NCBI GenBank assembly: GCA_045593265.1
Contig: JAZNWH010000119.1
Span: 1 to 5,366 of the forward strand
Length of the DNA stretch: 5,366 nucleotides
Direction: 5' to 3'
From: RGIG8497 sp045593265
Lineage (GTDB): Bacteria > Bacillota > Clostridia > RGIG6154
The notes under the pieces were generated by a model. That model worked only from the letters and a program-made list of their open reading frames with translations, made no database searches and was not told the DNA's origin. The translations under genes were made by a program, and so were the position numbers. Below are positions 1-5,366 of this stretch, piece by piece. How positions within the stretch are numbered: position 1 is the first letter of the stretch; every line of letters starts with the position of its first letter.

Positions 1-1
1 G

Positions 2-1297
2 TTTATTGCAATAGATGATGGCGTTGATACATACTTAAATGGTTATCAACAAATTGCAACCTTTAAAAATATGTATAATGCAATGTATCCAAGAGATATA
101 TCCGAAAAGACAAGGTCGGCATACAAAACCAAATCGGAATCAGGTTGGTTCCTTGGCAGTAAAGCACCATACGGATACCAAAAGGACCCGAAGGACAAGC
201 ATCATCTTATAATCGATGAAGAGGTTGCTCATATCGTAAGACATATCTTTGATTTATCAAAGCAAGGCTATGGGAAAAGGAAAATAACAAAAATACTTCA
301 CGAAGAAAAAATCCTTACTCCTGCCGCCTATGCAAAAGCTCAGGGAATGAATCATTACTTTGCTATGACCGCACATGATGATGAATGTTATTGGTGTGAT
401 GATACTGTGGGAGATATGCTTATAAACGAGGTTTACATAGGCAATATGGTAAACCACAGAAAAGAAAAGCCTTTTAAGTCAAAGAAGTTCAGGGATGTCC
501 CAAAGGATGAATGGATTGTCGTAGAAAACACCCATGAGCCAATAATTGATAAACAGACCTTTGATGAAGTACAAAAACTGCTTGAAAGTCGCTCAAGAGA
601 AACCAAAACAGGTGAAACACAAATATTTGCAAAGATAATAAAATGTATGGATTGCAAAAAAGCCTTGGTGTTCTCCAACGCAACCAAGTCTTATGTATGC
701 AACACATACAACCTAAAGGGCAAGAAATACTGCCCATCCCATTACATAAGGTATGACGAGTTGTATGGTGTAGTCCTTGCAGACATCTACACAAAGACAG
801 TGCTCTTAGAAACCGACAAAGATGCCCTATACAAAGCGGCACTTAAATGCAATGAGCAAAAGATTATGGCAGAAACCAGAGATAATCAGCGAAAGCTTAC
901 AAAAGCAAATAAGCGAATTGATGAGCTTGAACTTCTGATTAAAAAGACCTATGAAAATTCAGTCTTAGGAAATCTATCAAGCGAGAGAATGGCATCTCTT
1001 CTTGCAAGATATGAAGAAGAACAGGTAGAATTAAAAGCCGAGGCATCAAGAATTGAAAGCGAGCTTAATGAATACCACAAGTCAAAAGATAATGCCATAG
1101 ACTTTGTAAATCTGATTGAAAAGTATATTGGGATTAAAGAACTCACATACGAGATTCTACATGAGCTTATCGACATAATTGAGGTCGGCGAAAAGTACGA
1201 ATATCAAGGCGAAACTTATCAGGATATAAATATTTATTATAAGTTCGTTGGAGCGGTTGAGTTTAACAGCGAATTTAATATAGAAAAAGCAGGTTAA
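2..1297 (+). CDS. Large serine recombinase, TndX/TnpX-like, 5'-truncated by window edge
   Basis: Site-specific DNA recombinase that would excise and integrate a mobile element through a serine-DNA intermediate. Only the last 431 residues are here. The frame is open from base 2, and residues 1-9 (FIAIDDGVD) match the end of the resolvase catalytic domain, so the Met at base 71 is internal and the catalytic Ser lies upstream. In order: the end of the resolvase domain with its long helix (about 1-45); the Recombinase domain beginning near APYGY (55-59); a zinc ribbon with C215-x2-C218 and C233-x10-C244; a charged coiled coil (about 284-360); and a C-terminal DUF4368-like segment (about 365-425, around IKELTYEILHELIDIIEV). 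This order is typical of Tn4451/Tn5397-type recombinases, usually around 530 aa or more. No frameshift is visible. The family call is firm; the element it moves is not visible, and whether it is active is unknown. Confidence 0.93.
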   Translation, partial: FIAIDDGVDTYLNGYQQIATFKNMYNAMYPRDISEKTRSAYKTKSESGWFLGSKAPYGYQKDPKDKHHLIIDEEVAHIVRHIFDLSKQGYGKRKITKILHEEKILTPAAYAKAQGMNHYFAMTAHDDECYWCDDTVGDMLINEVYIGNMVNHRKEKPFKSKKFRDVPKDEWIVVENTHEPIIDKQTFDEVQKLLESRSRETKTGETQIFAKIIKCMDCKKALVFSNATKSYVCNTYNLKGKKYCPSHYIRYDELYGVVLADIYTKTVLLETDKDALYKAALKCNEQKIMAETRDNQRKLTKANKRIDELELLIKKTYENSVLGNLSSERMASLLARYEEEQVELKAEASRIESELNEYHKSKDNAIDFVNLIEKYIGIKELTYEILHELIDIIEVGEKYEYQGETYQDINIYYKFVGAVEFNSEFNIEKAG

Positions 1298-1334
1298 CAG
1301 GGCACTCCCTTAAAAAGAATAACAGTCCTGTTAT
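1295..1334. repeat. Dyad sequences at the recombinase stop codon, candidate att region
   Basis: A perfect 7-bp dyad with a 2-bp centre, ATAACAG-TC-CTGTTAT, lies at 1319-1334. A second inverted pair, TAACAGG at 1295-1301 and CCTGTTA at 1327-1333, begins on the stop codon of the recombinase. Large serine recombinases act on sites with imperfect dyad symmetry around a central dinucleotide, and their genes often lie close to an element end. That makes this a reasonable candidate for an attachment site. This is inference: no second copy is available for comparison, and the same sequence could simply be a weak hairpin in the 3' UTR. Confidence 0.25.
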
Positions 1335-1336
1335 CC

Positions 1337-1423
1337 GCACCAGTTTGAGTGTTCGTAACGTAGATTACGGACACTCTTTCTTTTTCTGACACGTTATGAA
1401 CACTCGCACCCTTTTCCTGGTGC
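1337..1423. repeat. Nested long inverted repeat around the terminator
   Basis: GCACCAG at 1337-1343 is the exact reverse complement of 1417-1423. Inside it, 1347-1360 can pair with 1392-1405 over 14 bp with a single G-U pair (1355/1397). The sequence ACACTC therefore occurs at 1371-1376 and 1400-1405, and its complement at 1347-1352, giving three related half-sites within 60 bp. A shorter local pairing, GCACC 1406-1410 with GGTGC 1419-1423, is also possible. These could be recombinase or host-factor binding arms at an element end, or the remains of a duplicated terminator. The repeats are directly seen; the role is not known. Confidence 0.45.
1347..1386 (+). terminator. Rho-independent terminator of the recombinase gene
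   Basis: A 12-bp stem (1347-1358 with 1365-1376, one G-U pair at 1353/1370) has a 6-nt loop CGTAGA and is followed directly by the T-rich tail TTTCTTTTTC. It starts 50 bases after the recombinase stop. There is no T-run on the other strand, so it works only in the plus direction. Confidence 0.8.
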
Positions 1424-1438
1424 TTACGAGATTTCTCC

Positions 1439-1452
1439 CATAAGCGTTTTCA
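1439..1452 (+). promoter_or_regulatory. CcpA cre-like site upstream of the GH116 promoter
   Basis: The 14-mer CATAAGCGTTTTCA matches the Gram-positive catabolite-responsive consensus TGWAARCGYTWWCA at 12 of 14 positions; only the leading TG differs. It lies 45 bp upstream of the -35 box of a glycosidase promoter, where carbon-catabolite control would make sense. It could instead be a chance match in AT-rich DNA or a second site for the neighbouring LacI-family protein. Confidence 0.3.
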
Positions 1453-1484
1453 TTTATTATATCAGAAATATTTTTATTATTGCC

Positions 1485-1510
1485 AAAATCGTGTATATTG
1501 ACACGATTTT
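1485..1510. promoter_or_regulatory. Perfect inverted repeat over the -35 box, probable operator
   Basis: The arms AAAATCGTGT (1485-1494) and ACACGATTTT (1501-1510) are exact reverse complements, separated by ATATTG. The right arm and spacer contain the TTGACA -35 element at 1498-1503, so a bound protein would block RNA polymerase. The most likely ligand is the LacI-family regulator encoded by the second gene of the operon, giving negative autoregulation, but this is inference. Seven T residues follow at 1507-1513, so in a transcript entering from upstream the dyad could also form a weak terminator that insulates the operon from the recombinase. Confidence 0.6.
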
Positions 1511-1526
1511 TTTGAATTGGTATACT
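1498..1526 (+). promoter_or_regulatory. Sigma-A promoter of the GH116-lacI operon
   Basis: A consensus -35 TTGACA (1498-1503) and a 5-of-6 -10 TATACT (1521-1526) are separated by exactly 17 nt. Transcription should start near 1533, leaving a leader of about 26 nt before the GH116 start codon. The fit is strong, so effective control probably needs a repressor, in keeping with the dyad over the -35 box. Confidence 0.8.
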
Positions 1527-1558
1527 TGTGGCAGAGTTGATATACAGGAGGCATTGTT

Positions 1559-4093
1559 ATGATATATAAAAATCAATATACAAAAGAAATTTCTTTTCCT
1601 TTGGGAGGAATAGGAACAGGAAGTCTGGGACTTGGCGGAGATGGCAGACTGATAGACTGGGAAATCTTTAACAGACCTTCCAAAGGCAGTAATAACGGTT
1701 ACTCTCATTTTGCTATAAGAGCGATACAAGGCGATAAAATTACTGCTGCTGTTTTAAACGGAGACATTACAAAGGATTATTCAGGACAATATCTTAGACG
1801 AAGCTATGCAGGTTACGGACATGGTGCCTCCAATCAAAAAATGTACGGATTTCCTCATTTCAAAGAAGTTGAATTTAATGGTGAATTTCCCATTGCATCT
1901 ATAAATTTTAAAGACATTAAATTTCCTGCAGTTGTAAATATGACTGCATTTAATCCCTTTATACCTCATGATGCAAAAAATTCAAGTATTCCTGCGGCTT
2001 TTTTTGAAATTGAAGTTGAAAATACAACAAACGAAAATGTAAAATATCAGATTGCATTATCTGTGGCTAATCCTTACGAAAAATCAATAAACAAAGCACA
2101 AACAAAGAACGATCTTAAAATCCTGACACTTTCTAATTACGGAGCAGAGAAAGATGACATTGAATACGGAGAATTAACCATCGCAACTGATTGCGATACA
2201 ACATATACACAAACTTACTGGTACCGAGGAGAATGGCAGGATGGTATCGTATCTTTCTGGAATTCTTTTTCAAGTGAGAAAAACTTAAAAGAAAGAATAT
2301 ATGATACTGACGGACATTTCGACACAGGTACATTAATTTCTGAGATAAACCTGTGCCCAAATGAAACAAGGAAAGTCAGATTTATATTATCATGGAACGT
2401 TCCCAACAACTATAATTACTGGAATGAGTATAAGAACGATGACGGGACCCATAAAACTTGGAAAAATTACTATGCTACAGTTTTTGAAAATTCAGTACAA
2501 ACAGCGATATATTCACTCAAAAATTGGGACAGTTTATACAATCGCACATTAAAGTTTAAAAACACTTTACATCACTCAAGCTTTCCGAAAGAAGTGATAG
2601 ATGCAGCATCTTCCAACCTTTCAGTATTAAAATCACCTACTGTTCTTAGACTTGAAGATGGTTCATTGTATGGTTGGGAAGGTGTAAATGAATTAACAGG
2701 TTCGTGCGAGGGCACTTGTCAGCATGTATGGAACTATGCATATGCTTTATGTTTCTTATTTCCTGAACTTGAACGTTCAATAAGAAACATGGAATTTAAC
2801 TACAGTACAGATACAGACGGCAGAATGGGTTTCAGAATTAATTTACCATTAGGCAGAAAAATGACTGATTACAGAGCATGTGTAGATGGGCAGATGGGTG
2901 CAGTTATCAAATGTTACAGAGAATGGAAAATTTCAGGTGATAATGAATGGCTTAAAGCAAACTGGGAAAATATTAAAAAGGTATTGGAATATGCCTGGAG
3001 TAAAGATAACGAAGATGCGTGGGATTCAGACAAAGACGGTGTTCTTGAAGGAAGACAGCATCACACTTTAGATGTAGAGCTTTTCGGACCATCATCCTGG
3101 CTTGAGGGTATGTATCTTGCAGCTCTTAAAGCAGCCTGGGAAATGGGTAAGTTTTTAGGCGATAACCAAAAAGCTCAGGAATATTATGAGCTTTTTGAAA
3201 AAGGTTATAAGTGGACAAAGGAAAATTTGTTTAACGGTAAATATTTTATTCAGAAAATTGATGTTTCAGATAAAAAAATAACAGATAAATTCAATGCATC
3301 AGAAAAGTATTGGAACGATGAAGTAAATCAAATAAAATATCAGATATCCGAAGGCTCATCAATCGACCAGATTCTTGCTCAGTGGCATGCTGATATCATC
3401 GGTTTAGGAAATATTTACGAACAAACACAAGTTTCAACTGCGTTATCAGAGATGATGAAAAACAATTATAAATCATCAATGCGTGATTTTGCAAATCCAT
3501 GGAGAATTTTTTCTGTTAACGACGAAGCAGGAACAGTTATATGCGATTACCCTGTTGGTGCGAAAAAACCCAAAATACCCATTTCTTACTGTGAAGAAAC
3601 AATGACAGGCTTTGAGTATTCTTTTGCAGGACTTCTGTGTTCAAGAGGGAAAATCGACGATGGTTTGAAAGTTGTAAAAGCAATTCGCAATCGTTTTGAC
3701 GGTGAAAAGAGAAATCCGTGGAATGAATTTGAATGTGGAAGCAATTATGCCCGTTCAATGGCTAGCTATGCACTTATTCCAATTCTTAGTGGTTTTGAAT
3801 TTGATATACCTAATCAGCATATAGGCTTTAATCCATATATAACAGAAAATTTTACGAGTATATGGAGCGTCGCCCATGCTTGGGGTAATTTTGAAATCAA
3901 CGATAATTCTGCAAAATTTAATATTTTTGAAGGTGAAATTAATCTAAAATCACTAAGCTTAAAATTCTGCAATAATATATTAAATTTAAAAATCGACGGA
4001 AATGATGTTGATTTTGAATTTAAAAATGGTATAATTTATTTTAAGGAAACAACTATATTTAATTGTGTGGAGATTATATATGAAAGACCTTAA
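1559..4093 (+). CDS. GH116 family glycoside hydrolase (beta-glucosidase / non-lysosomal glucosylceramidase-like)
   Basis: Retaining glycosidase related to human GBA2, TxGH116 and SSO1353; known members cleave beta-glucosides, beta-xylosides or GlcNAc glycosides. The ATG has a perfect AGGAGG (1546-1551) 7 nt upstream. At 844 aa it is full length. The N-terminal GBA2_N-type beta-sandwich runs to about residue 330 and opens with PLGGIGTGSLGLGGDGRLIDW. The (alpha/alpha)6 catalytic domain follows (about 338-755), then about 90 residues of beta-rich tail. By motif comparison from memory, the likely nucleophile is E384 (SCEGTCQHVWNY) and the acid/base D505 (HHTLDVELFGPSSW). E723 and R732 (NEFECGSNYAR) match the E/R pair, nine residues apart, that binds sugar in TxGH116. 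D489-S-D-K-D-G494 resembles a calcium-binding loop. There is no signal peptide or membrane segment, so it acts in the cytoplasm on imported or intracellular glycosides. Family is sure; the exact substrate is open. Confidence 0.92.
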   Translation: MIYKNQYTKEISFPLGGIGTGSLGLGGDGRLIDWEIFNRPSKGSNNGYSHFAIRAIQGDKITAAVLNGDITKDYSGQYLRRSYAGYGHGASNQKMYGFPHFKEVEFNGEFPIASINFKDIKFPAVVNMTAFNPFIPHDAKNSSIPAAFFEIEVENTTNENVKYQIALSVANPYEKSINKAQTKNDLKILTLSNYGAEKDDIEYGELTIATDCDTTYTQTYWYRGEWQDGIVSFWNSFSSEKNLKERIYDTDGHFDTGTLISEINLCPNETRKVRFILSWNVPNNYNYWNEYKNDDGTHKTWKNYYATVFENSVQTAIYSLKNWDSLYNRTLKFKNTLHHSSFPKEVIDAASSNLSVLKSPTVLRLEDGSLYGWEGVNELTGSCEGTCQHVWNYAYALCFLFPELERSIRNMEFNYSTDTDGRMGFRINLPLGRKMTDYRACVDGQMGAVIKCYREWKISGDNEWLKANWENIKKVLEYAWSKDNEDAWDSDKDGVLEGRQHHTLDVELFGPSSWLEGMYLAALKAAWEMGKFLGDNQKAQEYYELFEKGYKWTKENLFNGKYFIQKIDVSDKKITDKFNASEKYWNDEVNQIKYQISEGSSIDQILAQWHADIIGLGNIYEQTQVSTALSEMMKNNYKSSMRDFANPWRIFSVNDEAGTVICDYPVGAKKPKIPISYCEETMTGFEYSFAGLLCSRGKIDDGLKVVKAIRNRFDGEKRNPWNEFECGSNYARSMASYALIPILSGFEFDIPNQHIGFNPYITENFTSIWSVAHAWGNFEINDNSAKFNIFEGEINLKSLSLKFCNNILNLKIDGNDVDFEFKNGIIYFKETTIFNCVEIIYERP
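4008..4035 (+). promoter_or_regulatory. Possible internal promoter for the lacI-family gene
   Basis: Within the AT-rich 3' end of the GH116 gene there is a perfect -10 TATAAT (4030-4035) preceded by an extended -10 TGG, with TTGATT (4008-4013, 4 of 6) 16 nt upstream. It would start RNA near 4042, about 38 nt before the regulator ATG, and could keep a basal level of repressor when the main promoter is off. Such matches occur by chance in AT-rich coding sequence. Confidence 0.4.
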
Positions 4094-4991
4094 AATAACA
4101 ACGTCGCAAATTGCAAAAATTTGTAATGTTTCGCAAGGGACTGTTGACAGGGCTCTTAATAACAGACCTGATATTAAAAGTGAAACCAAAAGAAAAATAC
4201 TTGAAGTTGCACGGCAATACGGTTACCGTGAATATATAAATACAAGTATAGAAAAATTCGTGGGACAAATAGGTATTATTGTTTTTAATCTTAATAATGA
4301 ATATTTCTCTCAGCTTATAACAGAGATAGAATATGTTTTAAGAGAAGACGGTCTTAACACAGTTATAATGATGAGCCACTATGATAAGCAGTATGAGATA
4401 GAATGTATCCGTAACTTATATAATATGGGCGTAAAAGGCATAATTTTGTGTCCCGCAAATAATGGTCCTGAATTTGAAAACTATCTAAGACTTTTCGATA
4501 TACCTATAGTTACAGTAGGAAATAAAATTAATTCGTTACCTTATGTAGGAATTGATGATTTTGCCGCAATGAAAGAGATGACAGAAAAAGTTTTAAATAA
4601 TAATCCTGAAAATATTATATTCTTTTCCCCTGCTCTCAATTACAGCGATGCCTATGCTCAAAGATTAAGGTATGAAGGCTTTTTGAGTGCAATAGGAAAT
4701 AAAAAGTATTCTGTGGTAACAGATATAGAGAGCATAAAAGAATCTTATGATGAAAAAACAATCATAATCTGTTCTAATGATTACTATGCACTTCAGGTAT
4801 ATTTTAAGACAAAAAATGTAAGAGTTGTTGGTTTTGATAATATTAAAGCTCTCGAAAAATATAAAATATCAGTAGATTCTGTAGGATATTCTATGTGCGA
4901 AATCGCAAGAAAAGCGTCAGACATCTTAAAAAACAATAAAAAAGACAACTCTATTATAAAACACACTATTGTAGAACATAAGGAGCTGTAA
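4080..4991 (+). CDS. LacI-family transcriptional regulator
   Basis: Sugar-responsive DNA-binding regulator of 303 aa. A LacI helix-turn-helix occupies residues 7-27, with the recognition helix at SQGTVDRALNNR (18-29) and the third helix ending in the classical VARQYGY (43-49). The rest (about 62-300) is a periplasmic-binding-protein-like ligand domain (IGIIVFNL, GVKGIILCPA, IPIVTVGN, YVGIDDFAAM, VVGFDN). The ATG at 4080 is preferred because GGAG (4069-4072) sits 7 nt upstream; an in-frame GTG at 4065 has no well-placed site. It overlaps the GH116 gene by 14 bp, so the two are probably translationally coupled. It is somewhat shorter than the usual 330-340 aa, and the canonical hinge motif (NxxARxL) is not evident between residues 50 and 62, where the sequence reads REYINTSIEKFVG. 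Probable role: repressor of this operon, with a sugar released by or related to the GH116 reaction as effector. Ligand unknown. Confidence 0.9.
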   Translation: MKDLKITTSQIAKICNVSQGTVDRALNNRPDIKSETKRKILEVARQYGYREYINTSIEKFVGQIGIIVFNLNNEYFSQLITEIEYVLREDGLNTVIMMSHYDKQYEIECIRNLYNMGVKGIILCPANNGPEFENYLRLFDIPIVTVGNKINSLPYVGIDDFAAMKEMTEKVLNNNPENIIFFSPALNYSDAYAQRLRYEGFLSAIGNKKYSVVTDIESIKESYDEKTIIICSNDYYALQVYFKTKNVRVVGFDNIKALEKYKISVDSVGYSMCEIARKASDILKNNKKDNSIIKHTIVEHKEL

Positions 4992-5022
4992 AAAATTTTT
5001 GATTTTTTACAGCTCCTTTTTT
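4980..5022 (+). terminator. Rho-independent terminator of the operon, overlapping the lacI-family stop codon
   Basis: A perfect 16-bp stem (4980-4995 with 5003-5018) with loop TTTTTGA is followed by more T residues to 5022. The left arm contains the last codons and the TAA stop (4989-4991) of the regulator. The A-tract and T-tract at the top of the stem are the weak part; the base AGGAGCTGT/ACAGCTCCT is strong. Confidence 0.9.
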
Positions 5023-5165
5023 AGGGGATAGAAAAAATGTTTCAGAACGGACGAACTGAGCCCACAGGGGTACCCGAAGCTGTACAGCGTCAAAGAAAAA
5101 GCTGTTTTTGCTTCGTTTTGCTTATACAGCAAAACATACGCACTTTGCTTTGCTTTTCCTTCTTT

Positions 5166-5190
5166 CCGAAAAGTAAGAGTTACTTTTCGG
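5166..5190. repeat. Perfect 11-bp inverted repeat with 3-nt spacer
   Basis: CCGAAAAGTAA and TTACTTTTCGG are exact reverse complements around GAG. It is directly followed, four bases on, by the 12-bp palindrome at 5194-5219. The pair forms the most regular part of the cluster. Confidence 0.75.
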
Positions 5191-5193
5191 GAC

Positions 5194-5219
5194 TCCATAA
5201 AGTCGTGCGACTTTATGGA
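5194..5219. repeat. Perfect 12-bp inverted repeat with 2-nt spacer
   Basis: TCCATAAAGTCG and CGACTTTATGGA are exact reverse complements around TG. No T-run follows on either strand, so it is not a standard terminator. The CTCCATAAA of its left side recurs beside the next hairpin at 5269-5277, which suggests repeated modules. Confidence 0.75.
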
Positions 5220-5245
5220 AAGAGGAGGAACAACATAGCGAAAGC

Positions 5246-5270
5246 GAGCATCTAACTTTGTGAGATGCTC
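5246..5270. repeat. Hairpin with 8-bp perfect stem and 9-nt loop
   Basis: GAGCATCT (5246-5253) pairs with AGATGCTC (5263-5270) around AACTTTGTG. No poly-T follows on either strand, so it is not an ordinary terminator. Function unknown. Confidence 0.6.
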
Positions 5271-5346
5271 CATAAAAGCGGGGTTTGTTCTGACGAACAG
5301 CGAGAGGCGAAATTCGTTCGAGTAAAAATGCTTGTTTAAATAGAAA

Positions 5347-5366
5347 AAATCGTTTAAAAACGATTT
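5347..5366. repeat. Palindrome at the window end, possible terminator
   Basis: AAATCGTTT (5347-5355) and AAACGATTT (5358-5366) are exact reverse complements around AA. A-run before it and T-run at the edge suit a bidirectional terminator, but the sequence past the edge is not visible and the stem is AT-rich. Confidence 0.35.

Larger units (their letters stand above)
5023..5366. repeat. Gene-free region with a dense cluster of short palindromes
   Basis: No supportable gene in 344 bp. Palindromes seen: GGGTACCC (5068-5075); GCTGTACAGC (5079-5088); CGAAGC/GCTTCG (5075-5080, 5110-5115); GTTTTGCT/AGCAAAAC (5115-5122, 5128-5135); CCGAAAAGTAA/TTACTTTTCGG (5166-5176, 5180-5190); TCCATAAAGTCG/CGACTTTATGGA (5194-5205, 5208-5219); GAGCATCT/AGATGCTC (5246-5253, 5263-5270); TGTTC/GAACA (5286-5290, 5295-5299); CGAAC/GTTCG (5294-5298, 5316-5320). 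TTTGCTT occurs four times between 5106 and 5155, and CTCCATAAA twice (5193-5201, 5269-5277). This looks like an assembly of dispersed intergenic repeats or a structured RNA, rather than decayed coding sequence. Confidence 0.6.

Noticed and set aside
433..842. Antisense reading frames inside the recombinase gene
   Set aside because: Cysteine- and histidine-rich shadow translations of a well-supported gene.
71..1297. Recombinase starting at the first ATG (base 71)
   Set aside because: The frame is open to the window edge and the upstream residues FIAIDDGVD are conserved family sequence, so this Met is internal.
1347..1405. Attenuator or riboswitch from the competing pairings
   Set aside because: The competing strand is transcribed after the terminator hairpin and its U-tail, so it could not prevent termination.
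1337..1425. tRNA or other standard RNA gene near the recombinase end
   Set aside because: No cloverleaf, anticodon stem or T-loop consensus could be assembled on either strand.
2361..2552. 63-aa reading frame inside GH116 in another frame
   Set aside because: Lies wholly within a conserved catalytic gene and has no ribosome binding site or domain.
4065..4079. GTG at 4065 as the regulator start
   Set aside because: No ribosome binding site at proper spacing, and it adds residues WRLY that are not part of the LacI fold; ATG 4080 has GGAG 7 nt upstream.
5223..5228. AGGAGG as a ribosome binding site
   Set aside because: No ATG, GTG or TTG follows at usable spacing.
5037..5255. 72-aa plus-strand reading frame in the palindrome region
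   Set aside because: No ribosome binding site, low-complexity composition, and the frame runs straight through perfect palindromes; more likely non-coding.
5007..5273. 88-aa minus-strand reading frame overlapping the operon terminator
   Set aside because: It ends in the terminator stem and crosses several palindromes, with no recognisable domain.
5068..5320. CRISPR array
   Set aside because: The palindromes differ from each other in sequence and spacing; there are no regular direct repeats or cas genes.

Overview
The window looks like chromosomal DNA of an AT-rich Gram-positive anaerobe, most likely a gut- or rumen-type Clostridia. The grounds are a perfect AGGAGG ribosome binding site, a near-consensus sigma-A promoter, U-tailed hairpin terminators, and a large serine recombinase of the TndX/TnpX-like type that is common in clostridial mobile elements. 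No species can be named from the sequence alone.

Region 1 (1-1297) is the C-terminal part of a large serine recombinase. Its frame is open to the left edge, so the catalytic serine lies upstream. Genes of this kind usually sit at one end of an integrative element. The gene-free stretch after it (1298-1484) is therefore the most likely place for an element border, and it is full of short dyads plus one convincing terminator.

Region 2 (1439-5022) is a compact two-gene operon. A near-consensus promoter (TTGACA, 17 nt, TATACT) has a perfect 10-bp-arm inverted repeat over its -35 box and a weaker CcpA cre-like site further upstream. It drives a cytoplasmic GH116 glycoside hydrolase (844 aa). The GH116 stop codon overlaps the start of a LacI-family regulator (303 aa) by 14 bp. 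A strong hairpin terminator, whose left arm carries the regulator's stop codon, closes the unit. The simplest reading is a sugar-responsive repressor that controls its own operon through the -35 dyad. The substrate is likely a beta-glucoside, beta-xyloside or related glycoside. No transporter is present in the window.

Region 3 (5023-5366) holds no gene I can support. It is densely packed with perfect short palindromes and a repeated TTTGCTT motif, and looks like a cluster of dispersed intergenic repeats or a structured non-coding element. The window ends inside another palindrome.

Nothing here is clearly a new biological system. The most interesting items are the probable operator over the GH116 promoter paired with a LacI protein that lacks the usual hinge motif, the palindrome cluster, and the possible recombination site beside the recombinase.
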